Assembly (NCBI RefSeq): GCF_002091985.1
Contig: NZ_MKKX01000039.1
Span: forward strand, 1-44,383
Direction: 5' to 3'
Source: Rhodococcus sp. 1163
GTDB lineage: Bacteria; Actinomycetota; Actinomycetes; Mycobacteriales; Mycobacteriaceae
Length of the DNA: 44,383 bases
Translations under genes and position numbers: made by a program
In this document: positions 35,816 to 43,432 of the stretch, piece after piece
Layout of the letters: every line of letters starts with the position of its first letter
Numbering within the stretch: position 1 is the first letter of the stretch
The notes under the pieces: generated by a model
Databases searched by the model: none
What the model saw: only the letters and a program-made list of their open reading frames with translations
Told to the model about the DNA's origin: nothing

Positions 35816-38800
35816 TTAGTAGACGCTGAACCTTTTGAAGGCGTCCGAGATGATGCTCGACGGGTCAGAACCGCCGCCTTGTACGACGTCGCCTTGGATC
35901 TGTGTATCGATCGTGTCGCCTGTCGGGAGTTGAGCGACCAGCTCCGCGTTCTTCTCCGCTAGCGCCGACGCGAGCTGCTCGATGGAGTCCTTCGTAAGCC
36001 CGATGATGCCGCCACCAAGCAGGCTTTCTGCAAGGTCACTGATGGCCGATACTGCCCCTATGCCGCCGACAATGCCGCGGTACAGGTTCTCGTTCGCGAC
36101 ATCTTCCTTCGATGCGTTCCGAAGTACCGTCAACGGCTTGCCGGAGCCGACAGCGTCAGAGTCCGACTGTGCTGCCGCCCACGAGTGCACCGACTCGGCG
36201 TGCTTCGAACCACCCGATTCGTAGGAACGGTCAGAGGGTCCGAAGAACCCGACAGTGCCACCGTCTGCATACGAGCCGACAGCGTTTCTGCGGATCATGT
36301 CGAGTAGACCGCCGTGTTGGTCGACGATGTCTTTCGGGATGACCATTTCGCCTGGTTCGAGCATGGCGGGGACAGTGTCTGTCGGTGCGATGGGCTGCCC
36401 GAGGAAACTCCGCAGCATCGGGTCGTCCTCTTCGACACCGCCGAGGAAGGTTCGCAGTTTCGGTGTGTATGCGCCGTTCGCCAGCGATGCGAGCCCGGTC
36501 GGTTCACTGTCCGCGAACGATGTAGCCGCCGCTGCCAGGTCACCGAGGATCCCGCCTAGCTGGCCCGCTGTGCCGCCGCCTTGAGGTGATCCGCCACCTG
36601 ATCCGCCCGATGCAGTTGGTGCGCTGCCGCTTGCGGCGCTCGCCAGCGATGCCGGCCAGTTCGTGACGTACACGTTGCGTACGTCGCCGCCTGTTGCGCT
36701 ACCTGCTGCACCTGCTCCGGTTGTGTCTCCACCAGCCGCTGTAGCCCCGCCTGCCGTGCCGGAACCGAGGTTCTCGGATCCATCATCCCCGCGCGGGAGA
36801 TGCCACACCATCGGGAAGTCCTGCGCTGACTGCGCACCTGCACCGAACACGATTCCGTCAGAGCCGGATTCGGCGGGTGTACCGAACAGGTCACCCGCCA
36901 TATGGCCGTTCATTCCCGATCCGCCGTTGGTGCCGATGTTGAATCCACCGTCGTCGTATCCGGGGACGAAACCGAGGGCTGCGAAGTCGGAGTCGGTGGT
37001 GAAGCGGACATCCTTGCCGGTGTAGGCGTTGTAGATACCGGACCAGTAGCCCGAGCAGTCCAGCTTGCCGTATTCGTAGGCCATGCCGTTCTTGCTGCTT
37101 GCGTAGGACAGGGCCGCATCTTTGTCGCCTATCGCGCCACCGTCTGCGAACGCGCCTACATCGCCGCGGTCCAACGCTGCACGGAAACGGTAGACACCTG
37201 CCTGACCGCCGAGCTTCGAGACATCGCCAGCGTCGAGCATGTGTTCGCCGTTACTACCCCACAGTGGGATGACATCGTCACGTGGACCACCTGCCCCGCG
37301 GATAGCTCCACCGTCCGCGAATGAGCCGCCTCCGCCGCCGAACCCTCCTGTGGCGGGGTTGCTTCCTGACGGTGTGGCGAACACTGGGGCGACGGGGCCT
37401 TGCATCGGCATGTCACCGCCTGTACGCCGGAAATCGCGTTCGGCCTGCGCGGTGCGCGCGGTGTCGACGACGACTGTCATGCGCCGCTCACGGGCGAGGA
37501 AATCAGCGATGATGGTTTCGGCTTCAACGGTTTCAGCGGTGACTCGTATGCCGTTGGGTGTTTGCTCGACCTTCAATCCAAGGTTCCGCAGACGTTCGAT
37601 CGTCTCGGGACTGTTATCGGAAACCATGATCGTTTTCGAATCGGGTACATCGGTTATGACAGCGTCACCGAGTGCCTGCATCAGCCGCGTGGAGTTCGCG
37701 GCCTCGGTGCCGGCGTTGAACACACCATTGCGGAGGTTTTGCAGGCCGGGTATCGATCCGTCGATAGTGTCGGCCATGCCGCGCATCGTGTCGGCACCTG
37801 CCGCGGTGGACTGCTGGAATCCTTGCATGGCTTCACCGACGCCTTGCAGCTTCGATGCGACATCGTCCATGCCGAGAGCTGATGCGAGGGATCCTGCGAG
37901 GGAAACGACTTCGCCCATGCCGCCAACGATGAAGCCGAGTGCGCGGCCTGTGCCCTCCGACAGGTTGGCCATGACGCGGAGGGTGTCTGCCGAGAATTGG
38001 GCGAGGGCGATTCCGCAGTCGAGTGCGCCTGTCGCGAGGGCGGTAAACAGGCCGATCAGTTCACCCTTGTTTGCTGTGACCCAGTCTGCGAGGTTGGCGA
38101 GTTCGGGGCCGAATGCATCGGCTAGGGCTAGCTTGATGTCGTCGGCGCTGGTCTCGATTGATCGTGCTGCGGATTCGAAGGATGCTGCACCGGATTGGGC
38201 CATGGTGTCGCCGGCTTTTTTGACCGAACCTTCCACCTGGCCGAACTGGGCCATCGCAGTGTCGAGGTTCATGTGATCTGCTGCGGCCTGAATGTCTTCG
38301 AACTTGGTGCCGTACAGGGCAAGCGAGGCGTTGTACTTGTCCTGCGGGTCTTGGATTTGCTGGAGGTTCCGTAGAACGGTGGCCATCATGTCGCGCGATG
38401 ACTCGTCGCCGCGAACCATTGCGGAGCGGTAGTCCTCTGCTGAGACTCCGAGTTTGTCGAAGCCTTCCGCTGCGGCTGCGGTGCCGTCAGCGGCCCGTAG
38501 TTTCAGTTCCTTCAGGGCGTCAATTACGACATCGGTGTCACGAGCACCGTTATTGGCACCTTGAGAGACCAAGGCCCAGCCTTCCGCGCCTTCGAGGCCG
38601 AGTGCGCGTAGCTGGGTGGAGTATTCGACGAACGAATCTGCCAAATCCTCACTGACATTGAGGTTGTTAACTTGGCCTTGGTAGAGGATGTCCATCGCTT
38701 CGGTGGCATTTGCGGCCAACCCGTTTTTGACGGCTTGCCCTGCTGCCTGCGCAACCTTGGGGACTTCCTCACCCATCAGATCCGACACGATGTTGAGTTG

Positions 38801-39508
38801 GTCGATGGTGCTTTGGAATGCGCCAGTGTCGGCGTCGCGGGGTACCAGTCCTGCTTGGATGGCGGCGCGGATACCGTCGACGTTCGCTTCGACGGATTCT
38901 CCCCACCCTGCCGAGTAGGAGTTACCTGCAGCGGCTCCGATCGATCGGGCTACATCTTGGGGGATGTCGAGCTGGGCTTGTACTTTGTCGAGGACGGCTT
39001 GTTGCTGCATTCCGTCTGCGATCGCATCGGCGAGGACGGCTCCTGCTGCTAGCCCGATGACTGCGACTCCGGCTAACGCTCCGGCTATGGGTCCGCCTTT
39101 GCTGCCGAGATCTCCTAGTTTGGACGATAGGCCGGTGAGGATGCCGCCGCCCATGGAGGATCCTGCGCGTTCGGAGAGTCCGCCACCGAGGGAGCTGAGG
39201 CCGCCTGCTGCACGTTCTGCCGCGCCGCTGATTCCGTCGACTTCTTCGGCGGCGCGCCGTGCGGAGGATCCGAGGCCGCTGGGTACTTCGTCGAGCCTTC
39301 GGACGTCTTGTCCGGCGTTGCGGGCGTTGGTGCCGAGGCGGTCTAGTTGTGTGGTGGGGTCGCGGAGGGAGTTGCGTACGGATTGGGAGGTTCGATCGAA
39401 TTGTGTGGATAGTCCGCGGGCGTTTCGTTCTGCGGTTGCTAGTCCTTGGGTGAAGCGGGTGTCGTCGAGTTCGAGTCGTGTGTAGATGGTGCCGGTGTCG
39501 AGTGCCAC
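35816..39508 (-). CDS. Phage tape measure protein with NlpC/P60-like segment
   Basis: 1230 residues. N-terminus (to about 110) coiled/repeat-rich; residues 120-180 hydrophobic glycine-rich helix (GGPIAGALAGVAVIGLAAGAVLADAIADG); a large TMP phage-tail domain (about 180-430); more hydrophobic stretches at 490-560; and Gly/Ser-rich linkers. Near 800-870 are a catalytic-looking LDCSGYWSG (Cys about 818) and NGHMAGDLFG (His about 869), a layout like NlpC/P60 or related peptidase. It sets tail length and may help DNA entry. GTG 39508 has GGAGG six bases upstream. No tail-tube or chaperone genes flank it. Confidence 0.93.
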   Translation of the reverse strand: MALDTGTIYTRLELDDTRFTQGLATAERNARGLSTQFDRTSQSVRNSLRDPTTQLDRLGTNARNAGQDVRRLDEVPSGLGSSARRAAEEVDGISGAAERAAGGLSSLGGGLSERAGSSMGGGILTGLSSKLGDLGSKGGPIAGALAGVAVIGLAAGAVLADAIADGMQQQAVLDKVQAQLDIPQDVARSIGAAAGNSYSAGWGESVEANVDGIRAAIQAGLVPRDADTGAFQSTIDQLNIVSDLMGEEVPKVAQAAGQAVKNGLAANATEAMDILYQGQVNNLNVSEDLADSFVEYSTQLRALGLEGAEGWALVSQGANNGARDTDVVIDALKELKLRAADGTAAAAEGFDKLGVSAEDYRSAMVRGDESSRDMMATVLRNLQQIQDPQDKYNASLALYGTKFEDIQAAADHMNLDTAMAQFGQVEGSVKKAGDTMAQSGAASFESAARSIETSADDIKLALADAFGPELANLADWVTANKGELIGLFTALATGALDCGIALAQFSADTLRVMANLSEGTGRALGFIVGGMGEVVSLAGSLASALGMDDVASKLQGVGEAMQGFQQSTAAGADTMRGMADTIDGSIPGLQNLRNGVFNAGTEAANSTRLMQALGDAVITDVPDSKTIMVSDNSPETIERLRNLGLKVEQTPNGIRVTAETVEAETIIADFLARERRMTVVVDTARTAQAERDFRRTGGDMPMQGPVAPVFATPSGSNPATGGFGGGGGSFADGGAIRGAGGPRDDVIPLWGSNGEHMLDAGDVSKLGGQAGVYRFRAALDRGDVGAFADGGAIGDKDAALSYASSKNGMAYEYGKLDCSGYWSGIYNAYTGKDVRFTTDSDFAALGFVPGYDDGGFNIGTNGGSGMNGHMAGDLFGTPAESGSDGIVFGAGAQSAQDFPMVWHLPRGDDGSENLGSGTAGGATAAGGDTTGAGAAGSATGGDVRNVYVTNWPASLASAASGSAPTASGGSGGGSPQGGGTAGQLGGILGDLAAAATSFADSEPTGLASLANGAYTPKLRTFLGGVEEDDPMLRSFLGQPIAPTDTVPAMLEPGEMVIPKDIVDQHGGLLDMIRRNAVGSYADGGTVGFFGPSDRSYESGGSKHAESVHSWAAAQSDSDAVGSGKPLTVLRNASKEDVANENLYRGIVGGIGAVSAISDLAESLLGGGIIGLTKDSIEQLASALAEKNAELVAQLPTGDTIDTQIQGDVVQGGGSDPSSIISDAFKRFSVY

Positions 39509-39539
39509 TGTGGGCCTCCAAAAGTGTTGTTGGGTATAG

Positions 39540-39570
39540 AAAAACCCCGCACATCGGGTGATGTACGGGG
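39540..39570 (-). terminator. Intrinsic terminator upstream of tape measure gene
   Basis: On the - strand an 11-bp stem with one mismatch (39545-39555 with 39560-39570), 4-base loop and TTTTT (39540-39544), after the 88-residue gene. It separates it from the tape measure gene. Confidence 0.75.
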
Positions 39571-39592
39571 TTGGGTGGCGCTGTGGGGTTTG

Positions 39593-39859
39593 CTACTTGT
39601 CGTGTAGCGCCGCTTGACGCTGCATGGCATAGGTGCTGAGGATGGTCAAGCAATTCTTCTGTAGCTGCGTGACTTTGGCTTGCATCTCGCCGGCTATGAC
39701 GTTCTGTGACACCAGCGATTCAATGAGAACTGCGCGGAGATTGCTGTACCCGAGGGTGTTGATTACCTTCTGGGCTTCTTCGAGCTGCCCGCTGCGAATG
39801 AGGATGACGAGGTGGGCGGATACTGCTCCCGCCTCTTTACCGATGAGAGTGGTGGTCAT
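39593..39859 (-). CDS. 88-residue helical phage protein
   Basis: Helical protein starting MTTTLIGKEAGAVSAHLVIL with repeated hydrophobic heptads. No recognised family; sits where tail assembly chaperones would usually precede a tape measure gene but shows no frameshift pair. Start ATG 39859 has no clear SD. Confidence 0.65.
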   Translation of the reverse strand: MTTTLIGKEAGAVSAHLVILIRSGQLEEAQKVINTLGYSNLRAVLIESLVSQNVIAGEMQAKVTQLQKNCLTILSTYAMQRQAALHDK

Positions 39860-39914
39860 ATTGTTGTCCGGTTCATTTGTATGAATGATCTTCTGTCGTT
39901 TTCGTCGTTCCCAG

Positions 39915-40007
39915 TTAGCAGATGTCCGGCTCAGCGGCGATGATCATCCGAGCGAGTTCACCAGCAATATCGTTGCTACGGGCATCGCCGCGGGGTGCAC
40001 CGAGCAT
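39915..40007 (-). CDS. 30-residue ORF
   Basis: Begins MLGAPRGDARSNDIAGELAR; ATG 40007 is preceded by AAGG and lies five bases after the stop of the preceding coiled-coil gene. Too short for homology; plausible as a coupled small protein. Confidence 0.4.
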   Translation of the reverse strand: MLGAPRGDARSNDIAGELARMIIAAEPDIC

Positions 40008-40012
40008 CTGCC

Positions 40013-40288
40013 TTAATTCTTTGCGGTACCACCGACTGCTGCGATCTGTGTTTCCCACTTTTGGCGGTCGATCAGTAGCACGTAGTCAGCTTCTGCTGTG
40101 TCCCGTTCACGTGTGGCATGGTCCAGTTCGGCGTGCGCACGTTTGACTTCTGCTTTGGCTTTCTTCACGCGGGCGCGCTGGTCGTATCTGACTGCGCGGG
40201 CTCGGTGTAGGCGTTCGTCGAGCAGGGAGGTGATGCCGGCACCGTCGAGGTCGGGCAACTGCACGGGGGATGGTTCACGGTCAGTCAT
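40013..40288 (-). CDS. 91-residue coiled-coil phage protein
   Basis: Starts MTDREPSPVQ, then a long Arg/Lys/Ala/Glu helix (about 30-75, RARVKKAKAEVKRAHAELDHATRER). ATG 40288 has AGGAAC upstream; ATG 40306 overlaps the previous stop and is an alternative. Function unknown. Confidence 0.65.
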   Translation of the reverse strand: MTDREPSPVQLPDLDGAGITSLLDERLHRARAVRYDQRARVKKAKAEVKRAHAELDHATRERDTAEADYVLLIDRQKWETQIAAVGGTAKN

Positions 40289-40298
40289 GGTGGTGTTC

Positions 40299-40892
40299 CT
40301 ATTCATCGTTGTCGTCGGGGATGACGTATGCGCGTGGAGATTCGTTGTCCTCGTGCTCTCCGCCGGTGAGGATGTACTGCATGTATTGCTGTGCCTCGGA
40401 GACGGATGCACCGCGGCCGGCCCCACGTTTCTCGTCGAGGTATGCCTTTACGTCGGAGATTGTGACGCCGTCATTCAGCCGGTGATCGTTGCGAATGACC
40501 ATCGCCTTATCAAGAAAGATCGCTGAGACGCGGGCGACGTGGAATGAGTCGGCGGCGGTCTTCACCTCAAGGTCTGGGAGCGCGCGTGCAACCTTCGCCA
40601 GCCCTAGACCTGCGACTTTCAGGAAGGCCTCGTGCAGGGTTTCGAGGCGCTGCTCGTTGGACAGCTTCGCAACTGCGGTTGCGTGAGCCATCGCGGCACC
40701 GTCGAAGGTCAGGTTGCGGAGCTTGCCGGCGTCAGTCACTGTCTGCTTGCCGGCTTTCAGATGCTCGGCTATCTCGTTCCGGCTCATGCCTGAATCGTGT
40801 AGCCGCTTCACATCGTCAGCGATGGATTCCGCTCTCGATTCCTTTTTATGGGGCGAATCCGGATTTGGTGGTGCTTGGGGTGTTGTGTTCAT
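40299..40892 (-). CDS. HTH phage protein (terminase small-subunit-like?)
   Basis: 197 residues. An N-terminal helix-turn-helix (LHDSGMSRNEIAEHLKAGKQTVTDAGK, about 31-57), a helical core and a Gly/Glu-rich tail. The layout recalls small terminase or DNA-binding phage proteins, but no large subunit is near. Start ATG 40892, with AGG 5 bases upstream. Function uncertain. Confidence 0.6.
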   Translation of the reverse strand: MNTTPQAPPNPDSPHKKESRAESIADDVKRLHDSGMSRNEIAEHLKAGKQTVTDAGKLRNLTFDGAAMAHATAVAKLSNEQRLETLHEAFLKVAGLGLAKVARALPDLEVKTAADSFHVARVSAIFLDKAMVIRNDHRLNDGVTISDVKAYLDEKRGAGRGASVSEAQQYMQYILTGGEHEDNESPRAYVIPDDNDE

Positions 40893-40914
40893 GGTGCCTC
40901 TTGGGCGTGTGTGG

Positions 40915-40948
40915 GGGGCTGGCCCTACCTTGGGTGTGGGCCAGCCCC
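40915..40948 (-). terminator. Hairpin before HTH gene
   Basis: Perfect 11-bp stem (40915-40925 with 40938-40948), 12-base loop, between the coupled small ORFs and the HTH gene; no U-tract on the - strand. Terminator or attenuator. Confidence 0.55.
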
Positions 40949-40981
40949 TTTGGGTGCGTCTGTGTTGGATGCGGTGGCTGT

Positions 40982-41161
40982 CTAGGCGGCTTGCTGGTGC
41001 CGCTCGCCTTGTCGGGGTGTCCTGATTGGGGTGACGGTGGCGATGTGCTCTGCATTGGTGGTCACGCCGAGTCGGGATGCCACGCGAATTAGGCGCTCAG
41101 TTGGACAGGGTGGCGCGGTGGCCAGTAGGCGGGCTACATACCGATCGATTTCCTCGCTCAT
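40982..41161 (-). CDS. 59-residue coupled phage ORF
   Basis: Starts MSEEIDRYVARLLATAPPCP and ends ERHQQAA. Its ATG overlaps the stop of the next upstream ORF (ATGA). Contains RLIRVASRLGVTTNAEHI, possibly HTH-like. Function unknown. Confidence 0.6.
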   Translation of the reverse strand: MSEEIDRYVARLLATAPPCPTERLIRVASRLGVTTNAEHIATVTPIRTPRQGERHQQAA

Positions 41162-41319
41162 GCTGGCTGGTCCTGTCGGTCCGGTGTGATGTTCAGGGAT
41201 GCTCGGAGTAGTGATAGCTCTTGTTCTGCGCGGATGCGTAACCTTCGCTCACGGTCGGCTTCATTCTGTGCGCGGCTGATTGCGATCTGTGCTGGTGTCT
41301 TCGGATGAGTCGTGTTCAC
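41158..41319 (-). CDS. 53-residue coupled phage ORF
   Basis: GTG at 41319 overlaps the stop of the ATPase second half (GTGA) and its TGA overlaps the next ATG. Basic helical protein (AISRAQNEADRERRLRIRAE). Function unknown. Confidence 0.55.
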   Translation of the reverse strand: MNTTHPKTPAQIAISRAQNEADRERRLRIRAEQELSLLRASLNITPDRQDQPA

Positions 41320-42167
41320 GCGGGTAGTCCTCTGAGGTGGCGTTCTGGGGTGTTTCCCGTTTCCGGACCCCCTATGTGGGAAACGGGAAACACTCCATTT
41401 TCAAGCTCGTGTGCTTGTTTTTCTTTCCAAGCTTTCATTGCGTGGCTCGTGCGTTCGGTGCGCCATTTGAGCCGTTCGCGTGCGTCTCGTTGGCTTGTCG
41501 GTGGCGGGACCAGTGCCGCAATGGCTTCGATGTCTGCGGAGGGGACAGTAACTTCGGTCGGTGCCCGGTTGTCTCCTGCGTCTGGTGCCTTCACTTCGTA
41601 CACCATGCGTGTATCCGAGATTTGTCGGAGACGGAAGAGGCCTGCTGTCGGTTCACGGTCGCCTGTGGGGCAGTGCTGGCGTAGACCGCCGTGACGGTCT
41701 TTGTTTATGGTCAACCATGCGCTACCGCCGGATCCTGGGGTGAATGCGACATTCACTGCGACTCGGATTGAGACTCCACCGATGGCGCGTCTTTTCGCTG
41801 CGGTACCTCCGGGGCCGGATGCTCTGGAGTCGGTGCCCTTGGCTAGGTGGTCGATGAGGATGACGGCTGCACCGCATGCTGCGAGCGGCTTCAGTACGCG
41901 AGAGTGGACTGAAGTGAAGTCGTCGGCGCTGTTGGAGCTGGATCCGAAGAGGGGGAGTAGCTCTCCGAGACTGTCGACCACAACGACATCGGGTTGCCAT
42001 TCAATGAGGTCTTTGACGACGTGGACTAGGTGCGATCCATCTTCGGGTTCGACGTAGCGGAAGTGATCTCTGGAGCGGAGGTTGTCTGGTTTCGCTCCGA
42101 GGCTGAGGAGTCGGCCTGTGGTGGCTGCTGGTCCGTTGTGGTCCAAGTCGATGACTGCGAGCTTCAT
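41316..42167 (-). CDS. AAA/RecA-like ATPase, second half (Walker B and core)
   Basis: 283 residues starting MKLAVIDLDHNG. It has the Walker B strand DVVVVDSLGELLPL, a sensor-like VILIDHLAKG, and FTPGSGGSAWLTINKDRHGG, as in RepA/RecA-fold ATPases of actinobacterial phages and integrative elements, but lacks a P-loop. That P-loop is encoded in the preceding ORF whose TGA overlaps this ATG (ATGA). The C-terminus carries VFPVSHIGG-PETGNT from a palindromic repeat. Likely a replication or DNA-handling ATPase acting with the first half. Confidence 0.8.
   Translation of the reverse strand: MKLAVIDLDHNGPAATTGRLLSLGAKPDNLRSRDHFRYVEPEDGSHLVHVVKDLIEWQPDVVVVDSLGELLPLFGSSSNSADDFTSVHSRVLKPLAACGAAVILIDHLAKGTDSRASGPGGTAAKRRAIGGVSIRVAVNVAFTPGSGGSAWLTINKDRHGGLRQHCPTGDREPTAGLFRLRQISDTRMVYEVKAPDAGDNRAPTEVTVPSADIEAIAALVPPPTSQRDARERLKWRTERTSHAMKAWKEKQAHELENGVFPVSHIGGPETGNTPERHLRGLPA
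41350..41393. repeat. In-frame palindromic repeat, copy 1
   Basis: Perfect 15-bp arms (41350-41364 with 41379-41393) around 14 bases, inside the ATPase second-half gene. On the - strand the frame reads VFPVS...ETGNT. The same palindrome recurs at 42361. Confidence 0.85.
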
Positions 42168-42502
42168 GAGAGCACCTCGGCACCGGCGGCGAGTGCCACC
42201 CATGTCTTCCCGGACTCTGGATCTCCGAAGACGAGATTGACTTGTCCTGTGTAGAAGAGTGCGTGTCCGTCGCTGCGTTGGAGTATCTCCGGTGCGGGCG
42301 GTTCAGGGATTGTGCCGTCGAGTAGGGCTGCGATGTCGGTGTAGAGGTCGCGTTCAGTTTCAGTGTTTCCCGTTTCCCGGATAGGGGGGTGGGAAACGGG
42401 AAACACTGGTTCAGGTGTCGCCGCGCGGGGGAACGGAACCACCTCGACATTGTCGATCCATTGGCGGTCAAGGTCTTCTGCGGTGTTCGAGTGGGTATGC
42501 AT
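42164..42502 (-). CDS. AAA/RecA-like ATPase, first half (Walker A)
   Basis: 112 residues. N-terminal linker with the repeat-encoded VFPVSHPPIRETGNT, then an ALFYTGQVNLVFGDPESGKTWVALAAG stretch containing Walker A GDPESGKT, and a stop right after the P-loop helix. The next ORF starts on the same TGA (ATGA) and continues the ATPase. Either a two-gene split enzyme or a frameshifted one. Start ATG 42502, no strong SD. Confidence 0.75.
   Translation of the reverse strand: MHTHSNTAEDLDRQWIDNVEVVPFPRAATPEPVFPVSHPPIRETGNTETERDLYTDIAALLDGTIPEPPAPEILQRSDGHALFYTGQVNLVFGDPESGKTWVALAAGAEVLS
42361..42408. repeat. In-frame palindromic repeat, copy 2
   Basis: Perfect 18-bp arms (42361-42378 with 42391-42408) around 12 bases; the inner 44 bases align with copy 1, sharing all 15 arm bases and the same 14-base spacing. 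The translated frame again gives VFPVS...ETGNT. Confidence 0.85.
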
Positions 42503-42526
42503 AGTCTTGCGTAGTCTTTCGGTCGG

Positions 42527-42853
42527 TCAGGCAGCGCTGGGGAGTGAAGCGGGAGTGGAGATCCAACCGTTATGTCGGGCAATGCGCATTGCCAGGGTTG
42601 GATTGTGTTTCCACAGTTCGCGAACGTCGGCTTTGGCTTCATCGGGCAGTGCGCCAGGATTGCCTGATCGCATGATTGACAGGCGGGCATTGCGTCGCAC
42701 GCGTCGCCAACCCAGGTCAGACACCAGAGCATTCGGGGCTTGAGTTGTGCGTGGCGAATGATCGGCTGGGATGTAGCTGGGATGCCTGCGCGATGCAATA
42801 AAAGCGATCGCGCCAGCGGTCCATTCAAAGTAGAACGGATCACGGGTCGTCAT
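42527..42853 (-). CDS. 108-residue phage protein
   Basis: Starts MTTRDPFYFEWTAGAIAFIA; ends ASLPSAA. Basic middle with LGWRRVRRNARLSIMRSGN. Its ATG overlaps the stop of the upstream small ORF. No family recognised. Confidence 0.6.
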   Translation of the reverse strand: MTTRDPFYFEWTAGAIAFIASRRHPSYIPADHSPRTTQAPNALVSDLGWRRVRRNARLSIMRSGNPGALPDEAKADVRELWKHNPTLAMRIARHNGWISTPASLPSAA

Positions 42854-42990
42854 CGGCGTAGGAACAGCTCGTCGCGGTATTCGAGGCGCTTCAACATTCC
42901 GAAGCCGTCGAGGATCATGGTGCGGTCGGCTGGGTCGTAGTCGTCTTCGCAGCGATGCTCGTCTCGGCATCCGCAATCGAGGGCTGGCAT
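42850..42990 (-). CDS. 46-residue Cys-rich phage ORF, 5' side near IS
   Basis: Begins MPALDCGCRDEHRCEDDYD, so Cys/His/Asp clusters suggest metal binding. Stops overlapping the ATG at 42853 (ATGA). The IS3 element lies 60 bases upstream; the original operon probably continued there. Confidence 0.55.
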   Translation of the reverse strand: MPALDCGCRDEHRCEDDYDPADRTMILDGFGMLKRLEYRDELFLRR

Positions 42991-43050
42991 GCGCCGAGAG
43001 GCATCACGTCTACGTCGGAGCGTTGCGCCTACAGATTCGGGAGGTAGAGT

Positions 43051-43067
43051 GAACCGTCCCGGGTTTG
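43051..43067 (+). repeat. IS3 left inverted repeat
   Basis: TGAACCGTCCCGGGTTT, perfect match to the complement of 44367-44383. Confidence 0.9.
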
Positions 43068-43100
43068 ATGCCGCTTCGTTCTTTGTGAAGGATGAAGCAC

Positions 43101-43415
43101 ATGTCGAAGCGTTACCCGGCCGAGCAACGTGAGCGTGCGGTGAAGATGGTCCTCGACCACCTCCACGAGTACAACTCCGTCTACGGCGCATGCAAGGCAA
43201 TCGGACCGAAACTGGGTGTCGGCGCGGAGTCACTCCGGCTCTGGACACGCCAAGCTCAGATCGATGCCAACCAAACTCCCGGTGCAACGACCGAGGAGCA
43301 ACAGCGAATCAAGGAACTCGAGCGTGAGAACCGAGATCTCAAGGAAGCCAACGAAATTCTGAAGTCGGCATCGATTTTCTTCGCGAGGGAGCTCGACCCT
43401 CGCCGCCGCAGATAG
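43101..43415 (+). CDS. IS3 OrfA (transposase HTH protein)
   Basis: 104 residues from ATG 43101 (preceded by AAGGA; ATG 43092 is upstream). HTH_Tnp_1-type N-terminus (SKRYPAEQRERAVKMVL, ESLRLWTRQA) and a leucine-zipper helix (RIKELERENRDLKEANEILKSA). The next frame (OrfB) starts in the -1 frame; a frameshift near the ATTTTC stretch would give the OrfAB transposase. Binds IS ends. Confidence 0.9.
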   Translation: MSKRYPAEQRERAVKMVLDHLHEYNSVYGACKAIGPKLGVGAESLRLWTRQAQIDANQTPGATTEEQQRIKELERENRDLKEANEILKSASIFFARELDPRRRR

Positions 43416-43432
43416 TCCAGTTCATCGATCAG

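Noticed and set aside
42164..42170. Programmed -1 frameshift joining the two ATPase halves
   Set aside because: The sequence around TCATGA lacks a slippery heptamer; ATGA reinitiation is simpler. Not excluded, but not supported.
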